A program made the translations under genes and the position numbers. DNA of 64,000 nt, from assembly GCF_023822045.1 (NCBI RefSeq), contig NZ_CP084712.1, forward strand, positions 3,903,001-3,967,000, given 5' to 3'. The stretch comes from Sphingopyxis sp. USTB-05. GTDB taxonomy: Bacteria > Pseudomonadota > Alphaproteobacteria > Sphingomonadales > Sphingomonadaceae. The notes under the pieces were generated by a model. The model ran no database searches. It saw only the letters and a program-made list of their open reading frames with translations, and was not told where the DNA came from. The stretch's first letter is position 1. Each line of letters starts with the position of its first letter. Positions 53,201 through 60,837 of this stretch are shown in pieces.

Positions 53201-54345
53201 GTGACGACGTCCATATCATCGGGGCGGGTATCCATCCCTTCGGCCGTACCGACGGTCGCTCGGGGCGCGATCAGGGTGTGTTCGCCGTACGCGAAGCACT
53301 TGCCGATGCCGGGATCGAATGGAGCGACGTCGAATTCGCCTATGGCGGATCGGCCGCGGCGGGGTCCGCCGACATCATGGTCAACGAACTTGGTCTGACA
53401 AGCGTGCCCTTCATCAACGTCGCGAATGGCTGTGCGACCGGGGGCAGCGCGCTGACCGCTGCGCGCAACGCCATCGCGGCGGGGGCGTGCGACATCGCGC
53501 TCGCGGTCGGCTTCGACAAGCATCCGCGCGGCGCCTTCAATGCCAAGCCCGCCGAATATGGCCTGCCCGAATGGTATGGCGAGACGGGCATGATGCTGAC
53601 GACGCAATTTTTTGCGCTCAAGATCCAGCGCTACATGGCGCTCCACGGCATCAGTCGCCGCACGCTTGGCCTCGTCGCCGAAAAGGCATTTCGCAACGGC
53701 ACGCTCTGCGACCATGCCTGGCGGCGATCGCCCGTCGATCTCGATACGATCCTGAACGCGCCGATGGTCAACGATCCGCTGACCAAATATATGTTCTGCT
53801 CGCCCGCGGAGGGCGCGGTCGCACTTGTGCTCGCCAGCGGCAAAAAGATACGCGAACTGGGCTCCGACGCAGTGCGCATCGCCAGCGTCGCCTTCCGTAC
53901 CCGCCCCGAAGGGTCGTTCGAGGTGTTCGCGCCGTCGATCAGCGTCAATGGCGGCGGCAAGCCGACCCAGATTGCCAGCAAGGCGGCGTTCGAAATGGCG
54001 GGTATCGGCCCCGAAGATGTTTCCGTCGCGCAATTGCAGGACACCGAGAGCGGCGCCGAAATCATGCACATGGCCGAGAATGGCTTCTGCGCCGACGGCG
54101 AGCAGGAACAATGGCTGGCCGAGGGCTGGAGCGAAATCGGCGGCAAGATGCCGGTCAACACCGACGGCGGCTGCCTCGCGTGCGGCGAACCGATCGGCGC
54201 GTCGGGCCTCAGGCAAGTTTACGAAAATACGGTGCAATTGCGAGGCCGCGGCGGCGGGCGGCAGGTGCCGAACGACCCGAAGGTCGGTTACTCTCATGTC
54301 TATGGAGCGCCCGGCCTGTCGGCGGTGGCGATCCTTGAACGTTAG
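53197..54345 (+). CDS. Thiolase-superfamily protein, probably Ltp2-like aldolase
   Basis: A 382-residue thiolase-fold protein. Cys79 is kept in INVANGCATGGSALTAARNA, but the two histidines of active SCP2 thiolases are missing: the HDCF position reads QLQDTESGAE and the GHP position reads GEPIGASGLRQ. The C terminus shows SHVYGAPGLSAVAI. Loss of these residues and the adjacent DUF35 protein resemble the retro-aldolase systems (Ltp2 with ChsH2) that cut a beta-hydroxyacyl-CoA side chain without thiolysis. ATG 53197 overlaps the DUF35 stop. The aldolase assignment is an inference; the superfamily is certain. Confidence 0.82.
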   Translation: MSDDVHIIGAGIHPFGRTDGRSGRDQGVFAVREALADAGIEWSDVEFAYGGSAAAGSADIMVNELGLTSVPFINVANGCATGGSALTAARNAIAAGACDIALAVGFDKHPRGAFNAKPAEYGLPEWYGETGMMLTTQFFALKIQRYMALHGISRRTLGLVAEKAFRNGTLCDHAWRRSPVDLDTILNAPMVNDPLTKYMFCSPAEGAVALVLASGKKIRELGSDAVRIASVAFRTRPEGSFEVFAPSISVNGGGKPTQIASKAAFEMAGIGPEDVSVAQLQDTESGAEIMHMAENGFCADGEQEQWLAEGWSEIGGKMPVNTDGGCLACGEPIGASGLRQVYENTVQLRGRGGGRQVPNDPKVGYSHVYGAPGLSAVAILER

Positions 54346-54352
54346 TGGACTT

Positions 54353-55561
54353 ATGGATCTAGACCTTACCAAGGACGAACTGGAATTTCGCGAGGAGGTC
54401 CGCGACTTCCTCCGCACCTCGCTCCCGGCCCACGTCCGCGACGGCGCCAGGCGCACGCCCGGCGTGTTCGTCGAACCCGACATTGGCCTGGTCTGGCACC
54501 GCATCCTCAACGACAAGGGCTGGGTCGCCTATCATTGGCCCCAGGATTGCGGCGGTACCGGCTGGACGCCGATGCAGCGCTATATCTTTGAAAAGGAATG
54601 CGCGATCGCGGGCGCGCCGGCGCTGTCGGTACTCGGCCTTCGCCTCGTCGGTCCGGTGATCTGCGCCTTTGGGACGCAGGAGCAGAAGGACCGTTTCCTG
54701 CCCGCCATCCGCGCCGGCACCGACTATTGGTGCCAGGGCTATTCCGAACCGCAGAGCGGCTCCGATCTCGCCTCGCTCCGTACCCGCGCGCGGCGCGACG
54801 GCAACGAATATGTCGTTGACGGGTCGAAAATCTGGACCACCCACGCGCATCACGCGAACTGGATCTTCTGCCTCGTCCGTACCGACGGCGAGGTGAAGAA
54901 ACAGGCGGGCATCAGTTTCCTGCTGATCCCGATGGACCAGCCCGGCGTCACCGTCACCCCGATCATCACGATGGCGGGCGATCATGAGGTGAACCAGGTC
55001 TTCCTCGACGGCGCTCGCACGTCGGTCGACAATCGCATCGGCGAAGAAGGACAAGGCTGGACGATCGCGAAATTCCTGCTCGAAAACGAGCGTGGCGGAT
55101 CATTCCACGCGCCGCGGCTGATCCGTGCGATCGACCATCTCGAACAGCTCGCGGGCGTCGCGCCGAGCGGCCATAATGGCACTCTCGGCGGCGACATCCA
55201 GATTGCGACACGCATAGCGAAACTGCGACTCGAAGCCGAAGCGCTCGAAACCACCGAGCTTCGTATCCTCGCCGACATTGCGAAAGGCCGCCCGGCCGGT
55301 CCGCAGACCTCGCTCGTCAAGCTGCTGTCGTCCGAAATCCATCAGCGTATCGACGGGCTCGCAATGGACCTGCACGGCTATGACGGGCTGCAATTACCGA
55401 CCGTGCGCCCGCTCTATGGCAACGAAGCGCCGCCCGCGATCGGCGACGAGGACGCGCAGGTCGCGGCCGCCCGCTATCTCAACAGTCGTGCCTGGACCGT
55501 CTTCGGCGGTTCGAGCGAAGTCCAGAAGAACATCATAGCAAAGACGGTGCTACGCCTATGA
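54353..55561 (+). CDS. Acyl-CoA dehydrogenase
   Basis: A 402-residue FAD enzyme. MDLDLTKDELEFREEVRDFL opens the N-terminal helical domain; WCQGYSEPQSGSDLASLRTR is signature 1; VVDGSKIWTTHAHHANW follows; the C terminus carries VFGGSSEVQKNIIAKTVLRL. It begins seven bases after the thiolase-like gene (ATG 54353; the open frame further upstream is a shadow) and its stop overlaps the LuxR gene. It is the probable FAD-binding partner of the shorter dehydrogenase at 51750. Confidence 0.9.
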   Translation: MDLDLTKDELEFREEVRDFLRTSLPAHVRDGARRTPGVFVEPDIGLVWHRILNDKGWVAYHWPQDCGGTGWTPMQRYIFEKECAIAGAPALSVLGLRLVGPVICAFGTQEQKDRFLPAIRAGTDYWCQGYSEPQSGSDLASLRTRARRDGNEYVVDGSKIWTTHAHHANWIFCLVRTDGEVKKQAGISFLLIPMDQPGVTVTPIITMAGDHEVNQVFLDGARTSVDNRIGEEGQGWTIAKFLLENERGGSFHAPRLIRAIDHLEQLAGVAPSGHNGTLGGDIQIATRIAKLRLEAEALETTELRILADIAKGRPAGPQTSLVKLLSSEIHQRIDGLAMDLHGYDGLQLPTVRPLYGNEAPPAIGDEDAQVAAARYLNSRAWTVFGGSSEVQKNIIAKTVLRL

Positions 55562-56424
55562 CACATGCATTGCGACTTGCCGATCAGTGTGAAATAGTCC
55601 CGCCTATGGGAGAAAAGGCAGTCAAACTGCCGGACGACGGGTTCGCACCACCAATGAATGCCCGGGCGCTCGTCGAAGCGGTAACGGTCCGCAGCGTGGA
55701 GGATATCCACGATGCGGCGGTTGTGCTGCGCGATTATGCCGCATCGCATGGCCTCCGCGCCGCGCTCTGTGACGATATCGCGTCCAAGGAAACGATGGTC
55801 GACGCCGATGGCGCGGTACTTGCCGCCGACCTCTTCGGATGGCTCGGCGATGGCGAGCGCTGGTGGGAGGACCATAGGCTGGCCCTCCATTCGCCCCTAC
55901 CGCGCTCGTGCCGCTATGAGAGCGAGCCTTTCTGGTGCAACGGCGACGGGTTCCGTACGGCGAACCCCAACCCCTATCTCGACGACATTAATCTCGCGCG
56001 CTATTTTGCCGCGAACGAACGCTACAAGGCCGCGATCGTCGTCCCGGTCCACCTGCCTTTCGGGCAGATTTCCGCCAACAGCTATCATCCGATGGATCAT
56101 ACCATCACCGACCTGACCGACCAGTTCGCCGAGATCGGGCACATATTGGGTGCAGGCACGCGGCGCTTCATCGCAGGCTATGCCTCGGCGATGCGAACCA
56201 AGCGGCGTATTCCGTCGGACTGCGAACTGTCGAAGCGCGAGGTCGAGTGCCTGCGCTGGGCCGCAATCGGCAAGACCGACCGCGAGATCGGGATGATCAT
56301 TTCGTTGAGCCACGCGACCGTGCGCTATCATGTTCACCGCGCGGGCGAAAAGCTGAACTCGGTCAACCGCGCGCAAACGATCTTCAAGGCCGGGCAACTC
56401 GGCTATCTCGGCGCAAACAGCTAA
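55558..56424 (+). CDS. LuxR family transcriptional regulator
   Basis: A 288-residue regulator. The C-terminal helix-turn-helix (about 222-282) reads LSKREVECLRWAAIGKTDRE, IGMIISLSHATVRYHVHRAG and EKLNSVNRAQTIFKA, a textbook LuxR/GerE domain. The N-terminal ~200 residues resemble a ligand-binding domain of the autoinducer type in outline, but no synthase gene is present, so it probably senses a pathway compound. It is the last gene of the nine-gene operon and overlaps the acyl-CoA dehydrogenase. A dyad at 57132-57155 is a candidate target. Confidence 0.88.
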   Translation: MTHALRLADQCEIVPPMGEKAVKLPDDGFAPPMNARALVEAVTVRSVEDIHDAAVVLRDYAASHGLRAALCDDIASKETMVDADGAVLAADLFGWLGDGERWWEDHRLALHSPLPRSCRYESEPFWCNGDGFRTANPNPYLDDINLARYFAANERYKAAIVVPVHLPFGQISANSYHPMDHTITDLTDQFAEIGHILGAGTRRFIAGYASAMRTKRRIPSDCELSKREVECLRWAAIGKTDREIGMIISLSHATVRYHVHRAGEKLNSVNRAQTIFKAGQLGYLGANS

Positions 56425-56444
56425 AACGCGCTTCTTTTTAAACG

Positions 56445-56536
56445 CGTCATTGCGAGGAGCGAAGCGACGCGGCAATCCAGATTGGCGTAAACCGCCTGGA
56501 TTGCTTCCCCCGGCTTTCGCCGGGGTCGCAATGACG
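56445..56536. repeat. Interspersed palindrome, family 2 (copy 3)
   Basis: Starts CGTCATTGCGAGGAGCGAAG and ends GGTCGCAATGACG. Its left arm is nearly identical to copy 1 (42751); the right arm has a different insertion, CCCCCGGCTTTCGCCGGGG, itself a small hairpin. It lies between the convergent LuxR and VOC genes. Confidence 0.85.
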
Positions 56537-56552
56537 ATGCTTTTCGCCGAAC

Positions 56553-57089
56553 TTAGCCCAAAGACCGTAGCGGCTCGCTGCCATCCCAGCCTTTCGCCGC
56601 CTCGCGCATCATTGCAAACAGTTCGCGCGTGCCCGCCTGCGGTTCGAGCAGTTCGACCAGCGTCCCTGGCCCAGTACCGGGATCGGCATAAATCACCCCG
56701 CCGGTTTCGCCGACCGGCGCCTCGAAAATAATCTCTGCCCCGACCTCGCCGCAGCGCGTCCGTGCTTCGGCGATCGAGTCGACCAACACGCACACATGGT
56801 GCAGCCCCTCGCCCACCGCATACTCACCGCGATAAAGTGATTTCGCGTCATTCTCGGGCCGGATCAGCTCGATCTGCATGTCGCCCCAATAGCCGAGCGC
56901 CATGGTGAACATCGGATCGCTTGCCTCGCCGCGATAGCGCCCGCCGGGAAGCGACACATTGGGCAGGAGAAAGAAGGGACCGGCGCCCATCACCTCGGTC
57001 CAATGCCGGACCGCCGCGTCGAAATCGGACGGTACAAAGGCTAGCTGCATGATGTCGCCGAGCGATGCGAGCGTTCCTGGTCCGGCCAT
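56553..57089 (-). CDS. VOC (glyoxalase/extradiol dioxygenase fold) family protein
   Basis: A 178-residue vicinal-oxygen-chelate protein: IMQLAFVPSDFDAAVRHWTE, the second half LHHVCVLVDSIAEARTRCGE and GPGTLVELLEP. The first metal-ligand histidine position reads Gln and the last Glu is kept, so the metal site is partly altered. Two tandem copies of GAGGGGA(C/G)AGAC-ATG precede the frame (starts at 57107 and 57089); I chose 57089. It is divergent from the first Rieske gene with a shared 117-base promoter region. It may be an isomerase, epimerase or dehydratase of the pathway. Confidence 0.82.
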   Translation of the reverse strand: MAGPGTLASLGDIMQLAFVPSDFDAAVRHWTEVMGAGPFFLLPNVSLPGGRYRGEASDPMFTMALGYWGDMQIELIRPENDAKSLYRGEYAVGEGLHHVCVLVDSIAEARTRCGEVGAEIIFEAPVGETGGVIYADPGTGPGTLVELLEPQAGTRELFAMMREAAKGWDGSEPLRSLG

Positions 57090-57131
57090 GTCTCTCCCCT
57101 CGAACATGTCTGTCCCCTCAAAAGCGATAGC

Positions 57132-57155
57132 GCACAAGCGCCGGGCTTTGTGCGA
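57132..57155. promoter_or_regulatory. Dyad operator in the divergent VOC/Rieske promoter region
   Basis: CGCACAA (57132-57138) and TTGTGCG (57149-57155) are perfect inverted 7-base arms with a ten-base spacer, placed midway between the two divergent starts. Spacing fits a dimeric helix-turn-helix regulator. The LuxR protein of the neighbouring operon is the nearest candidate. Confidence 0.5.
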
Positions 57156-57205
57156 TAAGCCTTTCGAGACCCGGAGTCATACTGGGCAAAATGTGAGGGA
57201 GTGCC

Positions 57206-58435
57206 ATGGCCGAGTCCGATCCGAAGATCGCACCGCAGGACTGGTTCGCCGTCCGCAAGCGCAATGCGCGCGCGGGCCTGCGCAAGCTGGTCGCGATCGT
57301 CGCCGAGAACCGCACCGACCGCGCGGAGGCGCCGCTGCCGCTGCACAAGTCCATCTATATGAGCGAAGCGCGCAACGCCGCCGAGATGGAGCATATTTTC
57401 CGGAACGAGCCGATCGTCGCGGGACTTTCAGGCGACATTCCCAAGACCGGCGACACGCTCGTCTTCGACTCGGTCGGCCCGTCGATCCTCGTCACGCGCG
57501 GCAAGGACGGCGTCGCGCGCGCCGTCCTCAACATGTGTACGCATCGCGGCGCGAAGCTGGTCGAGGAGAAGGAACCGTGGCAGGGCTCGCGACCGCGCCT
57601 TGTCTGTCCCTTCCACGCCTGGACCTTCGACCCCGCCGGGCAGCTTGTCGGGCAACCGGGCAAGGAAGGCTTCGCGAATTGCGAGATCGGCGCGCGCAAC
57701 CTGATCGAACTCCCCTGCGCCGAGCATCTCGGGCTGATCTTCGTCCGTGCCAATCCCGATGGCGAGCCAATCGACGCGGCGGCGCATCTCGGTGATTTCG
57801 GTCCGGTGCTGGCGCAGCTCGAACTTCACCGCGCCGAACCGGTGAAGAAGGGCATATTGACCGCCGATTCCAACTGGAAATTCGCGCTCGACACTTATGG
57901 CGAGGGCTATCATTTCAAGATGCTCCACGCCTCGACCATCGGCGGCACGCACTATAGCGACCGCAATGTCTATGAACCGATCGGCCGCCACCACCGCGTC
58001 AGTTTCCCCGACCTTTCCATCGGCAATCTCGTCGGCAAGGACGAGAGCGAATGGCCCGAAACCGATTATGGCGGGGTCCATTATCTCTTCCCCAACACCG
58101 TTATCTTCTTCGGCGCGGTGACGCCGGGCGTCTATTTCACGCAGGTCTTTCGCCTGTTCCCCGACGGCGCGGGCAAGATGTTCTGCCAGTTCGCGGTCTA
58201 TGCGCCCTTCGGGGTCGAGAACGAGCAGCACCGCGCGATGTGCGAGCTGGCCTATGACGCGACCGCCACGGTCGTGCAGACCGAGGATTATCGCGTCGCG
58301 AGCAGCGGTTATTCGAACCTGATGACCGCGCCCGACGACTTCCGCGTCGTGCTCGGCGCGAATGAGCCCGCGCTGCACGGCGTCCACCGCTCGATCGCCG
58401 CGGCATGCAAGATGCCGCTCGACCAGATCGCCTGA
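57206..58435 (+). CDS. Rieske non-heme iron oxygenase, alpha subunit
   Basis: A 409-residue ring-hydroxylating oxygenase component. The Rieske [2Fe-2S] ligands are Cys111/His113 (NMCTHRGAKL) and Cys134/His137 (LVCPFHAWTF). The mononuclear iron site is in ALDTYGEGYHFKMLHAST (His236, His241) with a bridging acidic residue before it. GAGGGAG precedes the ATG. It is divergent from the VOC gene and 17 bases ahead of a second Rieske alpha subunit; no beta subunit, ferredoxin or reductase gene is present. Regioselectivity and substrate are unknown. Confidence 0.92.
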   Translation: MAESDPKIAPQDWFAVRKRNARAGLRKLVAIVAENRTDRAEAPLPLHKSIYMSEARNAAEMEHIFRNEPIVAGLSGDIPKTGDTLVFDSVGPSILVTRGKDGVARAVLNMCTHRGAKLVEEKEPWQGSRPRLVCPFHAWTFDPAGQLVGQPGKEGFANCEIGARNLIELPCAEHLGLIFVRANPDGEPIDAAAHLGDFGPVLAQLELHRAEPVKKGILTADSNWKFALDTYGEGYHFKMLHASTIGGTHYSDRNVYEPIGRHHRVSFPDLSIGNLVGKDESEWPETDYGGVHYLFPNTVIFFGAVTPGVYFTQVFRLFPDGAGKMFCQFAVYAPFGVENEQHRAMCELAYDATATVVQTEDYRVASSGYSNLMTAPDDFRVVLGANEPALHGVHRSIAAACKMPLDQIA

Positions 58436-58452
58436 CCCTTTCGGAGTATCAG

Positions 58453-59877
58453 ATGAACGACCTTTCGCCTCCCCAGGACCAGACCCGCGACGACCGCTGC
58501 CCGGGCACCAGCTACACCGACATGCTGAATGCCGATACGCGGCGCGTTCCCGACTATCTGTTCGCCGAGTCCAACCAGGAACTCGGCGACGAGCCGATCG
58601 CGATCGAGCGTTATGTCAGCGAGGACTGGGCCAAGCTTGAGCGCGAGAAGATGTGGCCGAACATCTGGCAATTCGCGGCCCGCGAAGAGGATATGCCGAG
58701 CCCCGGCGACACGGTCGTCTATGACATCAACGAAAAGAGCATATTGCTCGTCCGTCAGAAGGACCTCTCGATAAAGGCCTTCTACAACGTCTGCCTCCAC
58801 CGCGGCCGCAAGCTGCGTACCGAAAGCGGTCCCGCAGTGCACCTGCGTTGTCCATTCCACGGCTTTTCCTGGCACCACGACGGCCGTTTCAAGGAAGCGC
58901 CGTGCGCGTGGGACTTCAAACATCTCGACGACAAGGACATGAGTCTGCCCGAGTTGAAGGTCGACCGCTGGCAGGGTTTCATCCTGGTTACCGAGAACCA
59001 TGATCTGCCGAGCTTCCGCGACTGGGTTGGCCCCGGCGTCGAACATTATGACAATTGGCGGCTCGACGAATGCCATACCGCGGCCTGGGTCGGCCGCGTT
59101 ATCCCCGCCAACTGGAAGGCGGTTGCCGAGGCGTTCATGGAAGCATGGCACAGCATCGTCACGCATCCACAGATTCTGGGCTTCACCGCCGACGCCAACA
59201 CGCGCTACGACCTTTATGGCGATTTCCTGAATCGCGCGATTACGCCGGCAGGCGCGATGTCGCCGCATATCAAGGGCAAGGATCAATTCTATGTCCTGAA
59301 ATCGCTCGAGGAGTTCATCGGCGGCGGCGACAGCCGCGCGCGGCGCGCGACCGGCGACCCGGCCGACCTGAAGGGTTTTGACGCCGACGATCCGATGCTC
59401 GCGCGCAAGGTGCTCGCACAGGCGAACCGCGACGCCTTTTCGGCGATGAACGGGCATGATTATTCGAACGCGACCGACAGCGAGATGCTCGACAATTTCA
59501 CCTATAACGTCTTCCCGAACTGGGCGCCGTGGGGCGGGCTGGTGCCGAACATCGTCTATCGCTGGCGGCCGTGGGGCGACACGGACCACAGCCTGATGGA
59601 GGTCCGCATCCTGATGCGCACACCCAAGGGCGAGAAGGCTCCCAAGTCAGCACCGATGCACCTGATCCCTGATGACCAGCCGTTCGCCAGCGCCAGCCAC
59701 CTGATCGGCGCCGCGCTAGCGGGTGTGTTCGATCAGGATATGGAAAACCTCCCCTATGTTCAGGAGGGAATGAAATCATCGCCCAATGGCGTGATCGAAC
59801 TCGGCCATTATCAGGAAAGCCGGATCCGGCATTTCCATCGCACGCTGGGGAAATATGTGGGCGGGCAGTTGCCGTGA
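58453..59877 (+). CDS. Rieske non-heme iron oxygenase, alpha subunit
   Basis: A 474-residue oxygenase component, clearly longer than its neighbour. Rieske ligands: Cys114/His116 (YNVCLHRGRK) and Cys133/His136 (RCPFHGFSW). The catalytic iron site is in NWKAVAEAFMEAWHSIVTHP (His233, His238). An insertion of about 60 residues (KSLEEFIGGGDSRARRATGD onward) extends the catalytic domain. ATG 58453 follows GGAG; the earlier in-frame start at 58405 would lie inside the preceding gene. The two Rieske genes differ too much for a recent duplication and may oxidise different positions. Confidence 0.92.
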   Translation: MNDLSPPQDQTRDDRCPGTSYTDMLNADTRRVPDYLFAESNQELGDEPIAIERYVSEDWAKLEREKMWPNIWQFAAREEDMPSPGDTVVYDINEKSILLVRQKDLSIKAFYNVCLHRGRKLRTESGPAVHLRCPFHGFSWHHDGRFKEAPCAWDFKHLDDKDMSLPELKVDRWQGFILVTENHDLPSFRDWVGPGVEHYDNWRLDECHTAAWVGRVIPANWKAVAEAFMEAWHSIVTHPQILGFTADANTRYDLYGDFLNRAITPAGAMSPHIKGKDQFYVLKSLEEFIGGGDSRARRATGDPADLKGFDADDPMLARKVLAQANRDAFSAMNGHDYSNATDSEMLDNFTYNVFPNWAPWGGLVPNIVYRWRPWGDTDHSLMEVRILMRTPKGEKAPKSAPMHLIPDDQPFASASHLIGAALAGVFDQDMENLPYVQEGMKSSPNGVIELGHYQESRIRHFHRTLGKYVGGQLP

Positions 59878-59884
59878 ACATCCG

Positions 59885-59914
59885 CGTCATTGCGAGCGTA
59901 GCGAGGCAATGACG
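59885..59914. repeat. Interspersed palindrome, family 2 (short copy 4)
   Basis: CGTCATTGC and GCAATGACG form perfect nine-base arms around a 12-base centre. This is a minimal version of the copies at 42751, 44464 and 56445. It separates the second Rieske gene from the convergent NmrA-like gene. Confidence 0.8.
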
Positions 59915-59916
59915 AA

Positions 59917-60837
59917 TTAGGCGGGAACCTTCACCGGCGACCAGTCCTGCCGCGTGGCCCACTCCGCAAAAGGCGTCGGCGTCACGCCGAGCAACCGCGC
60001 CGCCGGCACCGTATCGAGCGACACCGGCGACACCGGCTGATCGTTGTACCAGCGATAGAATTTCGCCATCCCGTCATAGATGCTCGCCGGCTGCACCTCG
60101 CGCGAGCCGGTCACGAGTTCGCTCATCCGCGCCGCAAATTCATCGGGCGACAGGCTCTGAAACCGCACCGAACGCCCTGCCGCGGCGCTCAGCCGCTCGG
60201 CGACCTCGGCCCCCACCAGCGCCTCCGGCCCGCCCACCGCGATCCGGTCGGCAATCAGATCCTCGTGCAGCAGCGCGGAGACCATATAGGCCGCGACATC
60301 CTCAAGGCAGACCCAGCTTATCTTCAGCGTCTCGGCCGCTGGATAGGCAAAGATCCCGCTGTTCACGATCGCGGGCCGCGACCAGATGCGGGTGATGTTG
60401 TCCATGAACACCATCGGCTCGATGATCACGTAAGGAACGCCGCTGTCGTGGATCGCGCGCTCGATATCGCGCCGTCCGTCGTGCGCTGAGAGGTCGAGGT
60501 CGTGATCGGCAACGAAGCAACTTGTGTTGAACACGATCTTCTGCAGCCCCGCCGCGCGCGCCGCCGCCGCAATGTTGCGTCCCATCGTCGCGGCGCGGTC
60601 GCGGTCGAATTCGAACGGCAGATGCATCGCCAGTGCGTCCTGCCCTTTGAAGGCTGCGGTCAGGCTGGCGACATCATAGAGATCGGCGGCCACCTCGAGC
60701 ACATCGGGATGCGGTGTCGCCGCCATCGCGCCCGCGCGGCGCACGCCGGCGGTCGGTTCTAGCCCCCTCGCCTTCAACGCGGTCAGCAGGGGAATGCCCT
60801 GATCAGCCGGGGCGCCAAGAACGAGAATTTTCTTCAT
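59917..60837 (-). CDS. NmrA-like atypical SDR / NAD(P)-binding protein
   Basis: A 306-residue extended or atypical SDR. KKILVLGAPADQGIPLLTAL is the nucleotide-binding start, then FKGQDALAMHLPFEFDRDRA, GLQKIVFNTSCFVADHD, VPYVIIEPMVFMDNITRIWS and VCLEDVAAYMVSALLHEDL. NmrA-like proteins either sense the NAD(P) state or act as quinone or aldehyde reductases. ATG 60837 overlaps the flavoprotein stop and GGAGGG precedes it. It is the last gene of the minus-strand operon. Substrate unknown. Confidence 0.85.
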   Translation of the reverse strand: MKKILVLGAPADQGIPLLTALKARGLEPTAGVRRAGAMAATPHPDVLEVAADLYDVASLTAAFKGQDALAMHLPFEFDRDRAATMGRNIAAAARAAGLQKIVFNTSCFVADHDLDLSAHDGRRDIERAIHDSGVPYVIIEPMVFMDNITRIWSRPAIVNSGIFAYPAAETLKISWVCLEDVAAYMVSALLHEDLIADRIAVGGPEALVGAEVAERLSAAAGRSVRFQSLSPDEFAARMSELVTGSREVQPASIYDGMAKFYRWYNDQPVSPVSLDTVPAARLLGVTPTPFAEWATRQDWSPVKVPA

